NCBI GenBank assembly: GCA_003008705.1
Contig: PDUO01000078.1
Coordinates: 62,001 to 126,000, forward strand
Origin: Pezicula radicicola
Taxonomy: Eukaryota; Ascomycota; Leotiomycetes; Helotiales; Dermateaceae
Length of the DNA stretch: 64,000 nt
Reading direction: 5' to 3'
Both the position numbers and the translations under genes were made by a program. The notes under the pieces are model-generated. The model did not search any database, was not told the DNA's origin, and saw only the letters and a list, made by a program, of their open reading frames with translations. Positions 45,876-57,020 of this stretch are shown here, in pieces (the first letter of the stretch is position 1; each line of letters begins with the position of its first letter).

Positions 45876-47721
45876 CTAAGCCTTGAAGGGCCAGATGCAG
45901 GCCTTCAGCTGCACCAGCGCAGAACATTGTTATCAAATGCCAGCGTCCATGAAATTATGCCTCTCTGATAGTTTTGATAATTTTGGTTCGTCATGATCGT
46001 GATGACCACTGGCCACAGGATTAATGTGCCTGTTTTATGAAAGAGTGGAGTCGGGCTCTGCCGCAGCATAATTTAGTGCAAGGCCCATATAAAATTACTG
46101 CTCGTCAGTAAAATCTTCCTCTCTTCATCAACAGCACGATTTTTCATCGAAAGCTTCGTTTTTCCCACCCACCATCCCTATAGTCTATGTATATAGTTGG
46201 TTTTAGCCCTACTACGGGAGCGTTTTGGCAGCAAACAGGCACCCCAGAGCATCATTTCCCATACAAATTAGGAGCAATTCGATGTTGCCGTATGGGCTAA
46301 AGCTGCTCTGGGCGTGCCGGTTTAGGCGCTGCACTCTGGCAAGGCACGAAATAAGATAATATTAAAACCGATCCATATTGATAATAGCGATTGACTTGGT
46401 AAGTTCAAAATCAACGAACTAATTCGACGAAACGAGATGAATAAAGTAGCCATTATGGCACCAGCGGGCGTTGGTGAAGCGAAAGATTGTCGTTTCGCGC
46501 AACTCCCATCCAAACTTCCCAGATGCGTACTGGAACATAAACGCCTCGGCGGAGAAGACAATCTCTTTTTTGAAGAATATCGTGAACGATATAAATAACA
46601 AGGATGGGCAGTGTTTTTGATGGGTGGGCTAGGCCTGAAAAAGCTTGGATCTATACCTAACCCAATCAAATAAGATAAAAGCCCATTACCTAATAGGATT
46701 TTCGGAGGTAGAAACGTGGGCCCAGTGGGTATAACTACCAAAGATAAATATATCTTCATTTTTGTATACTCTCGTTAAGCGAGCAAGTACCTAAGCGAAC
46801 CTAAAAAAGAGTAGGGGTTGGAGGCTTGGGAGATGGCTTGCGGACAGGCGGTAGAGAGCAGTTAAGGAGTGCGTTATGTACAAACGGCAATCAATTACCG
46901 AATTTTCAAAAAGAGATGGGGGAGGTTGAGGGGTGGTAGGGAATAAGTGAGTGGCAATAAATCAGTATAATTGTATTAGATATTGCACTCGCGATGAACT
47001 CGCAGCAGCTAAGCAATAAGAACGACATATAGCTCGGAATTAAAAAAACGAAAAGAGAATCATCTATGTGTTAGCTAGCCTACGCGCCAAATAAATATTT
47101 AAGATTACAACCATTCTCGGCCTCTGCGAATCGCGGGTAGGAAGTTAGTGCTCGAGTTGGCCCATCGAGATAAGACGAGAGGAGGAAGGTATTGTTGTTG
47201 TTGAAGCTTTTTTTTTTTTTGGTTTTTGGTTTTTGGTTTTTTTTCTCTCTCTCTCTCTTTTCTGTGCGAGAGGAATGAAGATTAATGACACTGAAGACTG
47301 AAGTTACACACCTCACAACTCGCAACTGAGTTGGGCGACTCGGCAGGGGGGTCGGAAGGGGCTCTCCGTACAAAAAAACCAGCGGATTTAAGGCACCCGT
47401 CTGTTCTACCAAAACACCCAAGAAAATTCAATAAAAATTTAATGAAATTATCTCTTGTAAATTCGAGATAACTCTGATTTAATCAATATACTTTTAGTTA
47501 AATTATATTTGATAGTTATTTAATTAGCTGATTATTTTTGTAGAGTAGCCCGTGTGCAACCCCGCCGGTTTATTTGTACAGTACACGGAGAGGAGAGGGA
47601 GGTGGTTGTCTACTCGAGCACCTCAGGTATGAACAGAATTGTCGAAAAGACCACCCACCTCCTAACTACGCTGGCACTTGTAAAAGTCCCTTAGCAAAGT
47701 AAATCACGATGGCCCAAATGC
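45876..47721. other. Decayed DNA, no supported gene
   Basis: A minus-strand frame at 46322-46759 and overlapping plus-strand frames have no consistent start or motif. A T/GGTTTTT run with (CT)n lies at about 47209-47260. Confidence 0.4.
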
Positions 47722-47840
47722 GACAGCCCAAGGCAAAGTAAGTCACGACAACCCAAGGTAAAGCAAGTTACAACAGCCCAAGGTAAAGCAAGTTACAATA
47801 GCCTAAGGTAAAGTAAATTAGAATAATCTAGGTTAAATAT
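47722..47840. repeat. 25-bp minisatellite
   Basis: Four clear copies of a 25-bp unit (around CCCAAGGTAAAGCAAGTTAC) start at 47722, 47747, 47772 and 47797. They decay into AT-rich DNA at the 3' side and are preceded by a degenerate copy. The array stops at the broken end of the polyketide synthase relic. Confidence 0.8.
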
Positions 47841-47844
47841 AATA

Positions 47845-50800
47845 TTACTATTAAAACCCGTATTTGCGCCAGGAACGGGAATTCCCAGAAGATCACGAGG
47901 GCCTTGCGTTTGTCTTCGTTGAGCGATATTTAAGCGCGGTTCTTTCTAATAGCCTGCAGAACGATTCTATGGATACGGAGGAAGATCTGGAATCATTTGG
48001 TGATCTCCTTTTGATTGTGGAAAGTCTACTGCTTTGAAACCAATAGGGAAGCCTCTGCACCACAATGTACCCGCCGTCTTTTGTATACTCTCTACTGCAT
48101 CTTCTCCTCTTGTTAAAAGCACAAGACACAGGATATTCTACAATCTTTCAATGTTAGAAGAGCGAGAATCTGCCTAATTGGAGCCGCCAATGCCGAATGA
48201 GGGCCTAGCTCAAGAACATCAATGTTTACTTTGGAGAGCGAGTTGTACAGATTTTCTAGAGACTCTGGAAATAGCACGGGGCGAGTGAGATTATCAACCT
48301 AGTGTTGTAGTCCAAGTACATTATGCTTGTGCACTAGCTTTCCTGTGACCGGAGACGAGTAGTCATGCCTTGTCGAAAGGATCAAACCAAGGCTCTCTAG
48401 ATATTCATTTGCCATAGGGAGTATTTGCCGAGAGTGATAAGCAGACTTGACATTCAGCTTACGAGCGAAGATTTTTATTAGCAGAAAGCTGCTGCTCGAA
48501 GCCCTCAATTGCATCCAGATCTCCGGACAGAGTGGCACTTGCAGGACTGTTAATACATGGTATCGGGATTTCGTCTGATGGTTAAGATGTCAGATAGGGT
48601 CGAATATCTTCTGCGCCAATGCCAACAGCGAGTATGCTGCCCCCGAGCGCGGGACATCTTCTGGTATTTTTTGGTTAATGCTCAGCGGACATATACAGCG
48701 CCGAGAGCCTCGGAAAATGCAAGAGTTCCAGCAGCATAAGCTGCTGATATCTCCCCGCTTGAGGTTATGACTAGTCACTCCGTGAGCGTTGATTCTCCAT
48801 GATCGAAGTAAGTCAACGAGGCATAGCTGGAGAGCTACGCAGATCGGCTAGCTCAGAGCGGGTTCTGACAGACGAGTTGACTCTTTGTCATGAAGTAACT
48901 CCTCTGAAATTCTTTTAGCGGAATTTCAATAAGGAGCGAAATGGATCGTTTACCTATCAATGACTAAGTTGCTCCATACCGTTTGAAAACATCATCAGCT
49001 TCGCTGAGAGCATTCCGAAAGACTGGATTAGGATAACCTTGGCTATTGAAGACGAAGCCAGTGCAAGAGATTTCTTAAGTGCCCTTTGGTTTTACACTCG
49101 GATCTTCGAGGGACTGGATGACATTAGATACAGTGGTGCCAACTGTTCGAATTTAGTTACTAATCTCCTAATATAAAGAAGAGGAAATGAAGAGGGATGG
49201 AAGCTTCTAAATTTATAAGCCGTTCTCGTTTCATGGTTGGAGTGGTCGTCAATAAGATCAAGGTTTCATACCCACAGCTGTTCTCCAAGCAAGATGGCTT
49301 TGTTTTTCTCTAAGTGTATAGGAAAGGTTGTCGAGCTTGATTCCTTCACGAGTCTTCAGATAGTCCTTTAAATTGTGTATTATTCTTCCGATCATCCTGA
49401 CATCCTTATCACTTAGAACAAAAAGATTCGAGGTGGGTGTCTTCAAGTCTGTATCTGACGGCACGGAATGTCCGTTAGTTTCGTTAGTGTTTCCATTCGT
49501 AGATTGAGACAAATAAGATTTTGCCGACATATGTTCTTGTGGCCCGTCTAAGATCACATGGGCATTTGCTCCATTGTCAATGATGTAGTAAGTTGGTGAA
49601 CATATTAGAAAGAAAGCAAATGAAATAATAGAAAACATCTGCTTTTCTATTCAGAAAGGGGAGACAAGGAAGGATTATATGCAAGATCCATTTGACACAC
49701 TACAAATCAAAACAAATACAGACCCGTAGCCAAAGACGTAGATTGATGTACGCAATAGTATATTCTGTAGCCAAGCCTCTAGCTTCAAAGGTACCTAAGA
49801 CGGGTGAGCATTTAGTGCATAATATACAGCAGTGCATCGGACTAACTTTCAGTCTGATCCATTGAGGATTTGGGGTATCGTAGTTCAAATTCAGCGGAAT
49901 GTAACCTTTCTGCAAGGCCATTTCAGCTTTAGTAATCGCACCCATTCCGCCCGTGACTTCCATATGGCTAACATTTGTCTTGCTGTATCATATTTAAGTA
50001 AGTGCCAAGTTTACTAAGTATCCAAAACAAGTGTAATACTTACATAGATCCAACGAAGACTGGAGGGTTTACCGACCTCTTCGCCCCAAAGACGCGACCA
50101 AGAGCTTGAACTTTGATGGGATCGCTAGCGGCAGTTCCTATCCATTGTAAGTGGAAGCTTCACAACTTGATATGGTGAGTTGCCTGCCATATGTGCTTCT
50201 ACATACCTTGTTCGGGATAGATCAAGACAAGCTTGACGATAACAGGTCCGTATCAGCTCTTGTTGAGCCTTAACCAAGAGCAAAGTGATGGATGGAGTTT
50301 TTCCATCTTGGTTAATAGCAGTTTTCTAAATGACTGCATAGATATGGTCTCCATCGGCCAAGGCGTCCTGGAGTGGCTTTGAAGATAAGTGCAGAAACTC
50401 CTTCTTCACGCCCATAGCCGTTCGCATGACTATCCCAGGCGAAATACTTCCTATCAGGGCCGAGAAGTCTGTAGAGATCAGTACTTGTAAGGACGGAAAT
50501 TGGATTTACCTAGCCAAGACTTGAAGTATAAACAAAGTAATCCGGATTCAAAAGAAGATTGGCTGTTCTAACTACGAACATACTCAATTCTGCCAGTCGA
50601 GGGCTTTGGCAAGCAAGATGTAATGCGGCCAAACTACCTGAACATCCAGTGTCGATGGTCATACTCTGACCTCGCAAATCAAAGAAATGTGAGATGCGAT
50701 TAGATACCATAGCACTTGCAGTGCCTATTAACAGCAATTAGCTGTAAGCTTACTAGATTTTCGAATTGAAGTAACCGCCTAGGATGAGTTTACTTGTTAC

Positions 50801-51460
50801 TATGCATTTCGGCCCGTAGTCTAAGATCATTAGAAGATAGATATTCTAAACTTGCCACTTAATGTCGATTTGAGAGAATTGTCAGGATCTCGTAAAAAGC
50901 TGTCGAGATAATCTCTCATGAAAGCCCTACGAAGACTAAGGTGCCAGTGCCTGCGAGCTTGTCGAGTGGGATACCGGCTTTACAAATTAGATTATTGACT
51001 TCTCAAACTAGAGCAAATGAGACTTACCGTTCTCTATAGCTTCATACACCAATTCAAGCTGCATCCAAATTTGCGGATCCATTGCCTGTAATCATCAATA
51101 GATGATAGTCTTGATTGGAAAAATATGCGTCCACTTGTAATTTCTGCGGATAAATTGAAAAAAAAAAAAGAGGTATCAAAGAGCGATGCATCCTCTCGCA
51201 GGAAATAGCCACCAAGTACATTAATTAGACTTCAGAAATCAACTTTCCGATGCTTCCTTCTATCAACAGAGGGAGTGAGCTCACCATTCCTGGCTTCAGA
51301 TGGTCGGGATGGTAAAAAGCTTTCTGATTAAATCTAGATTCTAGAATCTCGGACCAGGAATCTTGGCTATTGGAACAAAGTTCCCAAAATTTGCTGGGAC
51401 TTGTATAATCGCCGGGAAACCTGCAGCTCATGCCAATGATGACTATGGAATTTATATTTT
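47845..51460 (-). pseudogene. Truncated polyketide synthase relic: KS-AT up to the DH border
   Basis: On the minus strand the order is KS start (GMSCRFPGD, about 51430), KS nucleophile in DTGCSGS with Cys at 50642-50644, a His motif in YVEAHMAG, GDPI-like SDPIKVQALGRVFG, second His in NVSHMEVTGG, and KS end GANAHVIL (about 49590). Then come the KS-AT linker and AT pieces: FVFNSQG, the GHSxG region at 48754-48778, KSAYHSR and SSPVTGKLV. Finally RGFPIGFKAVDF and LPPYP lead into DLLGIPVPG, the usual entry to a dehydratase domain. Two possible introns with gtaagt donors remain. There are many in-frame stops and frameshifts, and the AT serine motif is shifted by one base. DH, ER, KR and ACP are absent. 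Domain order suits a highly-reducing fungal PKS; it cannot be functional. Confidence 0.8.
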
Positions 51461-52253
51461 CTAGATTCACCGTGTTGACGGGACCACGAACACAGAGATT
51501 ATATAAACCCACGAGCATAAATATATAGGAAATCATGTGAAATATGATAAAATGGGTCATTTTGAGGGAGGAAATCAAATTGTCTTGCCCTTTACCTCTA
51601 CGGGAGTTTTATACTATATATACAAGAGATTATCTCAAGGGCCTTGTTTTCTATACTAATTGAGCTAGTTTTGATGTCAAACTATTAAGCCACCAGTGCC
51701 TTGATCCTCCACAAGTTCAGGGTCGTGGCGGTGGTGGATATGAGGATATATTGGGTGCACACGTGATTTATGGTTTGACAGATGATGAGTGTCATTAGTC
51801 GAGGAGGCATCTTCTAAAGTGGGCGCCATGATAAGAGGAGGGAGCCAGAGCAGAGTAAAGTAAAGTAAAGTAAAGTAAAGTAAAGAGACGGTTACGCCAA
51901 CAGGTCACTAAATGTGAATTTGAAGAAGAAGAAGGGCATGTGCATGATAGCTATAACTATACTGTAGCTACAGCTATAGCTTTACCTATAGTATGGCCAA
52001 GCGTAGGAAGCAGCTTGCGAGCCCTGCCGCGATCCAATCTCAGCCTTGTCCGAGCTGGAGAGTTGCGTAAGACTGGGCCGATGGAAATTCTATTGACGTT
52101 GTTGTTTGTCCTGTTTGAGAAATGGCCGTTCCCAATTAGTCGACCCGCTTCACCCTCGTTAGCAAAAAAACAGGACATCTGTTCTCTAGACAACATCTTC
52201 TCACACAAAAAATCAAGAAAACTCGGGTTTTCCAGTCCATCTGCCAAAATAAA
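51461..52253. other. Divergent spacer between PKS and MFS relics
   Basis: No gene is supported. It holds an (AAAGT)n run at 51854-51884 and a palindromic AGCTATA-type stretch at 51950-51985. As a divergent spacer it could once have been a shared promoter. Confidence 0.4.
51854..51884. repeat. (AAAGT)n microsatellite
   Basis: About six tandem GTAAA units in the spacer between the two relic genes. Confidence 0.85.
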
Positions 52254-52708
52254 GTGGAGCCAAACGGCCATAGCGACGACGTCCCCGAGAAGAATCGTCG
52301 GGCAAGTGAGGATAACCCAGTCCTACACGGGAACAAGCCTGAGAACAGTGAGGTCAAACCAGCTGCCACAGCTGTACCTAATGCGGTCGTTCCGGTGGAT
52401 GAGAAGCAAATCGTATATCCTCACGGTGCCCTCCTTGCCATCATCTGTGTCACTATAAGATTGGATATCTTCATTGTCTGTTTGGTAAGTTTAGTTCAGC
52501 CTCCCAACCATCAACACCAAGGGGAGAGAGGAAGTATGCGGGGAGGTTTCTCTTGAGAGACTAACTTTCGGTGCAGGATAACAGTATTATTGTAACCGTC
52601 ATCACTCGTATTACTTATGAACTCCACACCGTCTCTGATATCGGCTGGCATGGCAGCGCTTACCTTCTTACGACTTGCTATGACCCTTTTGCTGAGGCCA
52701 ACCTTTAA
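52254..52708 (+). pseudogene. Truncated MFS exporter (N-terminus only)
   Basis: Exon 1 to 52484 carries a hydrophilic N-terminus and the first hydrophobic helix (LLAIICVTIRLDIFIVCL). A 92-bp intron (gtaagt...gtgcag, 52485-52576, phase 0) leads to exon 2, which begins [13 protein letters not shown] and continues to [14 protein letters not shown]. These are the helix 1 to helix 2 residues of fungal drug-efflux MFS proteins. A TAA at 52706 ends the frame after helix 2, so about 80% of the protein is gone. No ATG opens the frame; GTG at 52254 stands where a start might have been. It is divergent from the PKS relic and may be its former export partner. Confidence 0.6.
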
Positions 52709-52909
52709 TAGGGTGATCAGAGCCATGTTTGGTCTTGGTTCAGTCGCAAGGCCTTGCATGGTAATGCTAACGATGATGTGTTGAGAAGGAAGCAGCGGCA
52801 AGAAGAGAACATGGGTACACCTGAAGTTAATGAATGAAAACATATAAGGTTGGTGAAAAATTCATGAAGTGTAAGTTAGCAGCTACTTGTTGTATTATCA
52901 TCATTATCA

Positions 52910-53410
52910 TCACCGTTTTATCATTACCATCCTGTATACCATAACCATAAAAAGCAGATAACCTCTTCGCGTCTGTAGAATCCATACATGTTGACTCCCA
53001 TCACGTATCTGATCAACCCACGGCTCCTCCTTCTTCCAAGTCCCCTCCGGGTCTGATCGCTGACGTTCCTGCTCCAATCGTTGCTTCCTTGTCTCTCGGA
53101 AATCAAGGTCTTCTTCCACTTCTACCACATCATTAAGGCGTATCATCAATTGGCGGGCTCAGCGGAGTCGCGACTTGGATGTCAGGAATGCTGTGCGAAG
53201 GACTTGTTTGCATGTTCGTCGATGCTTCAGCATGCGACGACTGAGGGGACGATACGAGTTGCCGCTTGCGTTGCCTTGAGGCTGAAGGAGGTAGATCCTC
53301 TGCTTCCTGGCCTGGGCTCTCGTGTCCAATGCCCTCTTCGTTGACGGACTCTGGTGACGCAGCTGGAAGATGTTGGTTGTAGAAAAGGTTTGGCATTCTG
53401 CAGCACTCAT
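52910..53410 (-). pseudogene. Unknown protein, possibly two broken exons
   Basis: Minus-strand frames run 53396-53133 (Ser/Pro/Glu-rich) and 53149-52910 (acidic, then Arg/Glu/Gln-rich helix). The second contains EVEEDLDFRETRKQRLEQE, a charged helix and a Trp/Lys/Glu patch. A frame from ATG 53410 shifts into these. The overlap and change of frame suggest either an intron near 53140 or a frameshift. No family recognised. Confidence 0.3.
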
Positions 53411-54690
53411 CTTGACCGGCGCGTGATATTGCGATCGATGAAATATTGAGGAACGCCAGAATCGAGTAAGTGCCCGAGAAACTAGAAAATTGAAAAGGCT
53501 AACCTCGCGAAGAAGAACTCGGTGCTTACTTCCGAGACTTTCACCAGAAGGACATCGCGTGTTGCCAGGGCCATAATTAGATTCGACGAGGAAAGGGTGC
53601 GCTGCAACGGCCGGTCCTTAGGAGGATTCAGCATATACCATGGGGAGGGGAGAAGGGCCACTCGCGAAAGGATTAGAACGACGGAATATGGATGCGCTAT
53701 TGTTGGGCCTCGGAGGTGGAAATAATTGAAATTTCCAAGACCTCAGCCGAAGAAGCTCTCCAAGTTACGACGGCAAGGAGTTGAGAAGAATTGAGCTTTT
53801 GCAGGATGATCAAAATGTTCTCCTGCTAATGCACAGAAGACACGGGTGGTGGATGTAAGCAGAAACGCAAAGTTGTAAGGATTGTGCTTGGATATGGTTA
53901 TGGAGCTCAACAGGGCACATCCAAAGGCCCAGTTTATGGTTGGTCTTGTCTTGAAAAAGTAGTTCTAAGAATGCGGTGTTCAGAACGCTGTTAAGATGGA
54001 TTGGTGGCAGGACATCGATCTCACAATGTCCCCAAGAACAGGAGAACATCTTCGAGACTTTCGTAAAAATCGTCGATCGGCCAGTAGTTGCTAAGGAAGT
54101 CAAAGTCAGTCGGCGAGGTGACCAACCCTTCCAGTGACTCTTGTACTGCAAGCCGTTGAACTTTTGCCAAATCCTCAGGATTACAATCGTTACAAAATTT
54201 CGTCTTGCGTTCAACAACTCGCAGGCGATTTTGGAGTCAGCTTTATTCGTAAATTCTGCCCAGCCGTCGCTGTACATCTCTTTCTTATTGCGTCCGCTCC
54301 GTATGCGCTTGCTGTGGCAATACTCATAAGTAATCGGATTCCTAGGACTATGGATGGTATCGGCGAACTTAATGGGTGGCTTGGTGCTGGACCTTTGGAT
54401 GTGATTGATGTGTGGTGGGATGTTTGGCGACGAATGAGCGAGCGGGTTGAGTCGAGGATGGCTTTTGTGTTTTTTTGGTGGACAACACTTGTCTGTCTTT
54501 GTTTGACGTTCACGCCCAAGCCAGAATTGAAGCAGCAGAGAAATACCCACAGTTCCATATTATTCTCTGGGATGAGGAAGGTCACTTTGTTGAGCGCCAT
54601 GCTGTGGGCGGTTTTGTAGGCCCGGTACAGAGCAAGATCTTTTATGCAAGAACTATAAGAGGAAAAGTAGAAATGACTTTGCCAATGTAG
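53411..54690 (+). pseudogene. Unassigned broken frames on the plus strand
   Basis: Several plus-strand frames (53640-53800, 54134-54619, 54475-54690) look more like protein than chance. One has Trp/Trp/Trp-rich Val-Trp-Trp-Asp-Val-Trp, and the last has FHIILWDEEGHFV and FVGPVQSKIFYARTI. They switch frame at about 54475. A 246-codon minus-strand frame covers the same bases but has poor composition and no support. The family is unknown, and a decayed gene on the plus strand is the better reading. Confidence 0.25.
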
Positions 54691-56430
54691 TAGGCAAACC
54701 GATTATATCATGCCGCTGCTTCTCGCTAATAGACGAGTTTTTCTTCTCCAAAGATGCTTATTTGTATCGGTTCTCTGTACTCTGGATAGCGGCTTAGATC
54801 ATGGTAACCGGCACTGGCATCTGCCCTATTCGCGAGTAGCAACCGTACCAGATTTATGTTACCTAGGTTAACTGCTCGGACCAGGGGCCCTATAATGGTA
54901 GTAGCAATGGAAGACGTTACGGTTTCCGCGTTGGCTAGCTGTGTACGATTTAAAATAAAGAGCTAAGACAGAAAAAGTAATAAATAAAAGAAGTAACATA
55001 CTAATAAATACGTGGTGTTGTACATATCGAATTTGTCGAATTTTTCTGGCCTTTCGAAATTCATGGCGGGCTATTCTGTCGCCTAATCTTCTTCCAACCG
55101 CTATAGAATGGCCTTAGATTTCATGTATAAAATGTAGCTGAAAGTTCCCCCTCCCCTCCCCTCTCCTCTCCGGCCGCCTTATAGTAAGTAAGTACTTTCC
55201 ACACGTGCTCACCTGATTTTTCATTCTATTGCTTTATTACCTTAAGTTTTATTTTGTATGTCGTGTATTCAGCCTCCTGTTTAGCAAACCAGTCGTCTAA
55301 TGCCTCTTGGTCTTCTTTCGTACCAGCTACATTAGGTTTTAATTTTTATTTGAAAGTCCAGGTAAGAATTAGAGATTCTACTTTACACGTTTCCGGCTTG
55401 GCGACATTGCATAAGAGCAGCGTTGACAGATTTATTGATAGAAATTATTATCCGACACAATTACTTAATAAAATGTTATCTCTCTAAAAAAAACTTATTT
55501 TACAATATAATTTAATCATCTTCATCCCTTTCGCCCCAAAATACGGAAGAAGACCAGTGTACATAATCAGTACTATAATGATCTTCGGAGTGGTAATCTG
55601 GCAAGCAAAATTGAATACCTTTGTCGCTTCATGAGGGCCTACTCGAATTTCTCATGCCGGAAAAGGACAACGGGAATAATGCGTGGTGCACTCCTGGCGC
55701 TCCGGCACTTACAACTACCTACCTACCTAGTCGGTCTACAGTACTCCGTAGCTCTGTACGAAATATCTTTTTTTGGCATTCCTCCCTCCCGTCTGTTGCA
55801 ATTGTAATTCCAATTGTAATTGCAATTTTAGGAGTACTGAGCTTAAGGTTTGGGCCCGCAAAATAACAAGGTTTCTAATTCACGTGTATGGCCACGGACA
55901 ACTAAACACTGGCTCTACGACAGCTTTAATGAATCTCTTTTTTGAATTTTCTTGCTTCTATGTACTGTTACGGAAGCTAACCGTCCCTAGATGTTAGCAC
56001 TTGCCTCTAAGCTACGCCGGAAGAGAGACTTGGTGGTGTTAGAGAAGTTGACGGAGCGAAATATATAGAAGATTCTATTCTTGGATTATAGATTTTCCTC
56101 TTCTCTTCTCAAGACACCTCTTTTACTTAGTCCGGTATCTTGGGTCATCCCAATGAATCTTATAGTGGGATTTATAAATGATAGGATCGGCCCAACTTAC
56201 CCTCATTATCTCAATATAGACTTCTCGTTTCTTAATGACTTGAACGGCGAAGGTTTGGACACTGAAATTGAAGAGCCTGATGATTGATCTTCTGAAGGAA
56301 ATGGAGCCTTTCTTTTGTTTCTGGGATTGGTTTGAGTAGATCAACAATACATGTGGATATAGCTCGCTAGCATAAATACTAATAAATGAGAAAGCAGGAA
56401 GGAGCAATATAAGAATTTCTGTTCTTATAT
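54691..56430. other. No supported gene
   Basis: AT-rich DNA with a C/T-rich tract near 55147-55172 and an ATTGTAATT-type repeat near 55800-55830. Confidence 0.45.
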
Positions 56431-56751
56431 TTGAGATTTCCACACCTCGCTAAACGTGGTTCCTATAAAACCACAGCCTACAACGACCTCTCCATCTCCG
56501 GAGGAGTAGCCGGAAGCGGCAAGCAGGAAGCCCTTGATAGCCTTTCCACCTTAAGCTTACAATATCACACACACACTCAAACAAATAGAGATCCAGTTGA
56601 AATGGGGGATAGTTATATTAGTGTTGGTGTTGGTGGTGCTGGCCACCAGGAGGAGCCTTTGGGTAGTTATTTTTCACACCTCACCTCTGATTCAGAGTCT
56701 GATTCTACAGATTCTGATAGTAATTCTGATTCAGAGGTTGATTCAGACTAA
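56431..56751 (+). pseudogene. Fragment resembling a fungal small secreted protein family
   Basis: The frame (first codon TTG, no ATG) contains Lys-Arg, then a Tyr-Asn-Asp stretch and ISGGVAGSGKQEAL. From memory this resembles the mature part of a family of fungal small secreted proteins with an Ile-Ser-Gly-Gly motif after a Lys-Arg site. The signal peptide that should precede it is not found. The C-terminal part is a Gly-rich segment and a Ser-Asp-rich acidic tail, unlike that family, so a fusion or read-through of decayed DNA is likely. Confidence 0.3.
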
Positions 56752-56878
56752 TTAGAAATTTTGTAAAATATAGGAGGTATCTTGTCATCAAAATTTGTAT
56801 GTATTTACACCAAAAAAAAAAGATGCAAAGTGACCTTGGCTCATTGGCTCCGGAACGGATAAACCTATCGCCGACGAT

Positions 56879-56985
56879 TACTATCAACATCAGCAACACC
56901 ACTGTCAACATCAACATCAACATCAACATCAACAACGCCACTATCAACATCAACACCACTACTATTAGCATTAACATCAAAATTG
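56879..56985 (+). repeat. ATCAAC hexanucleotide array
   Basis: CATCAACAT/AACACC-type repeats translate to Asn-Ile-Asn in the open frame upstream of the HNH gene, with Thr variants. It probably lies in the 5' UTR or in an extended N-terminus. Confidence 0.7.
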
Positions 56986-57020
56986 GTCTGGTATCAAGTA
57001 TTGCACCTACCATCTCATTC

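Noticed and set aside
46322..46759. 145-codon minus-strand frame with hydrophobic stretches
   Set aside because: There are conflicting plus-strand frames of equal quality and no recognised motif.
53810..54550. A 246-codon minus-strand frame
   Set aside because: Length alone is not enough. It has no motif, its composition is unlike a folded protein, and plus-strand frames over the same bases look more protein-like.
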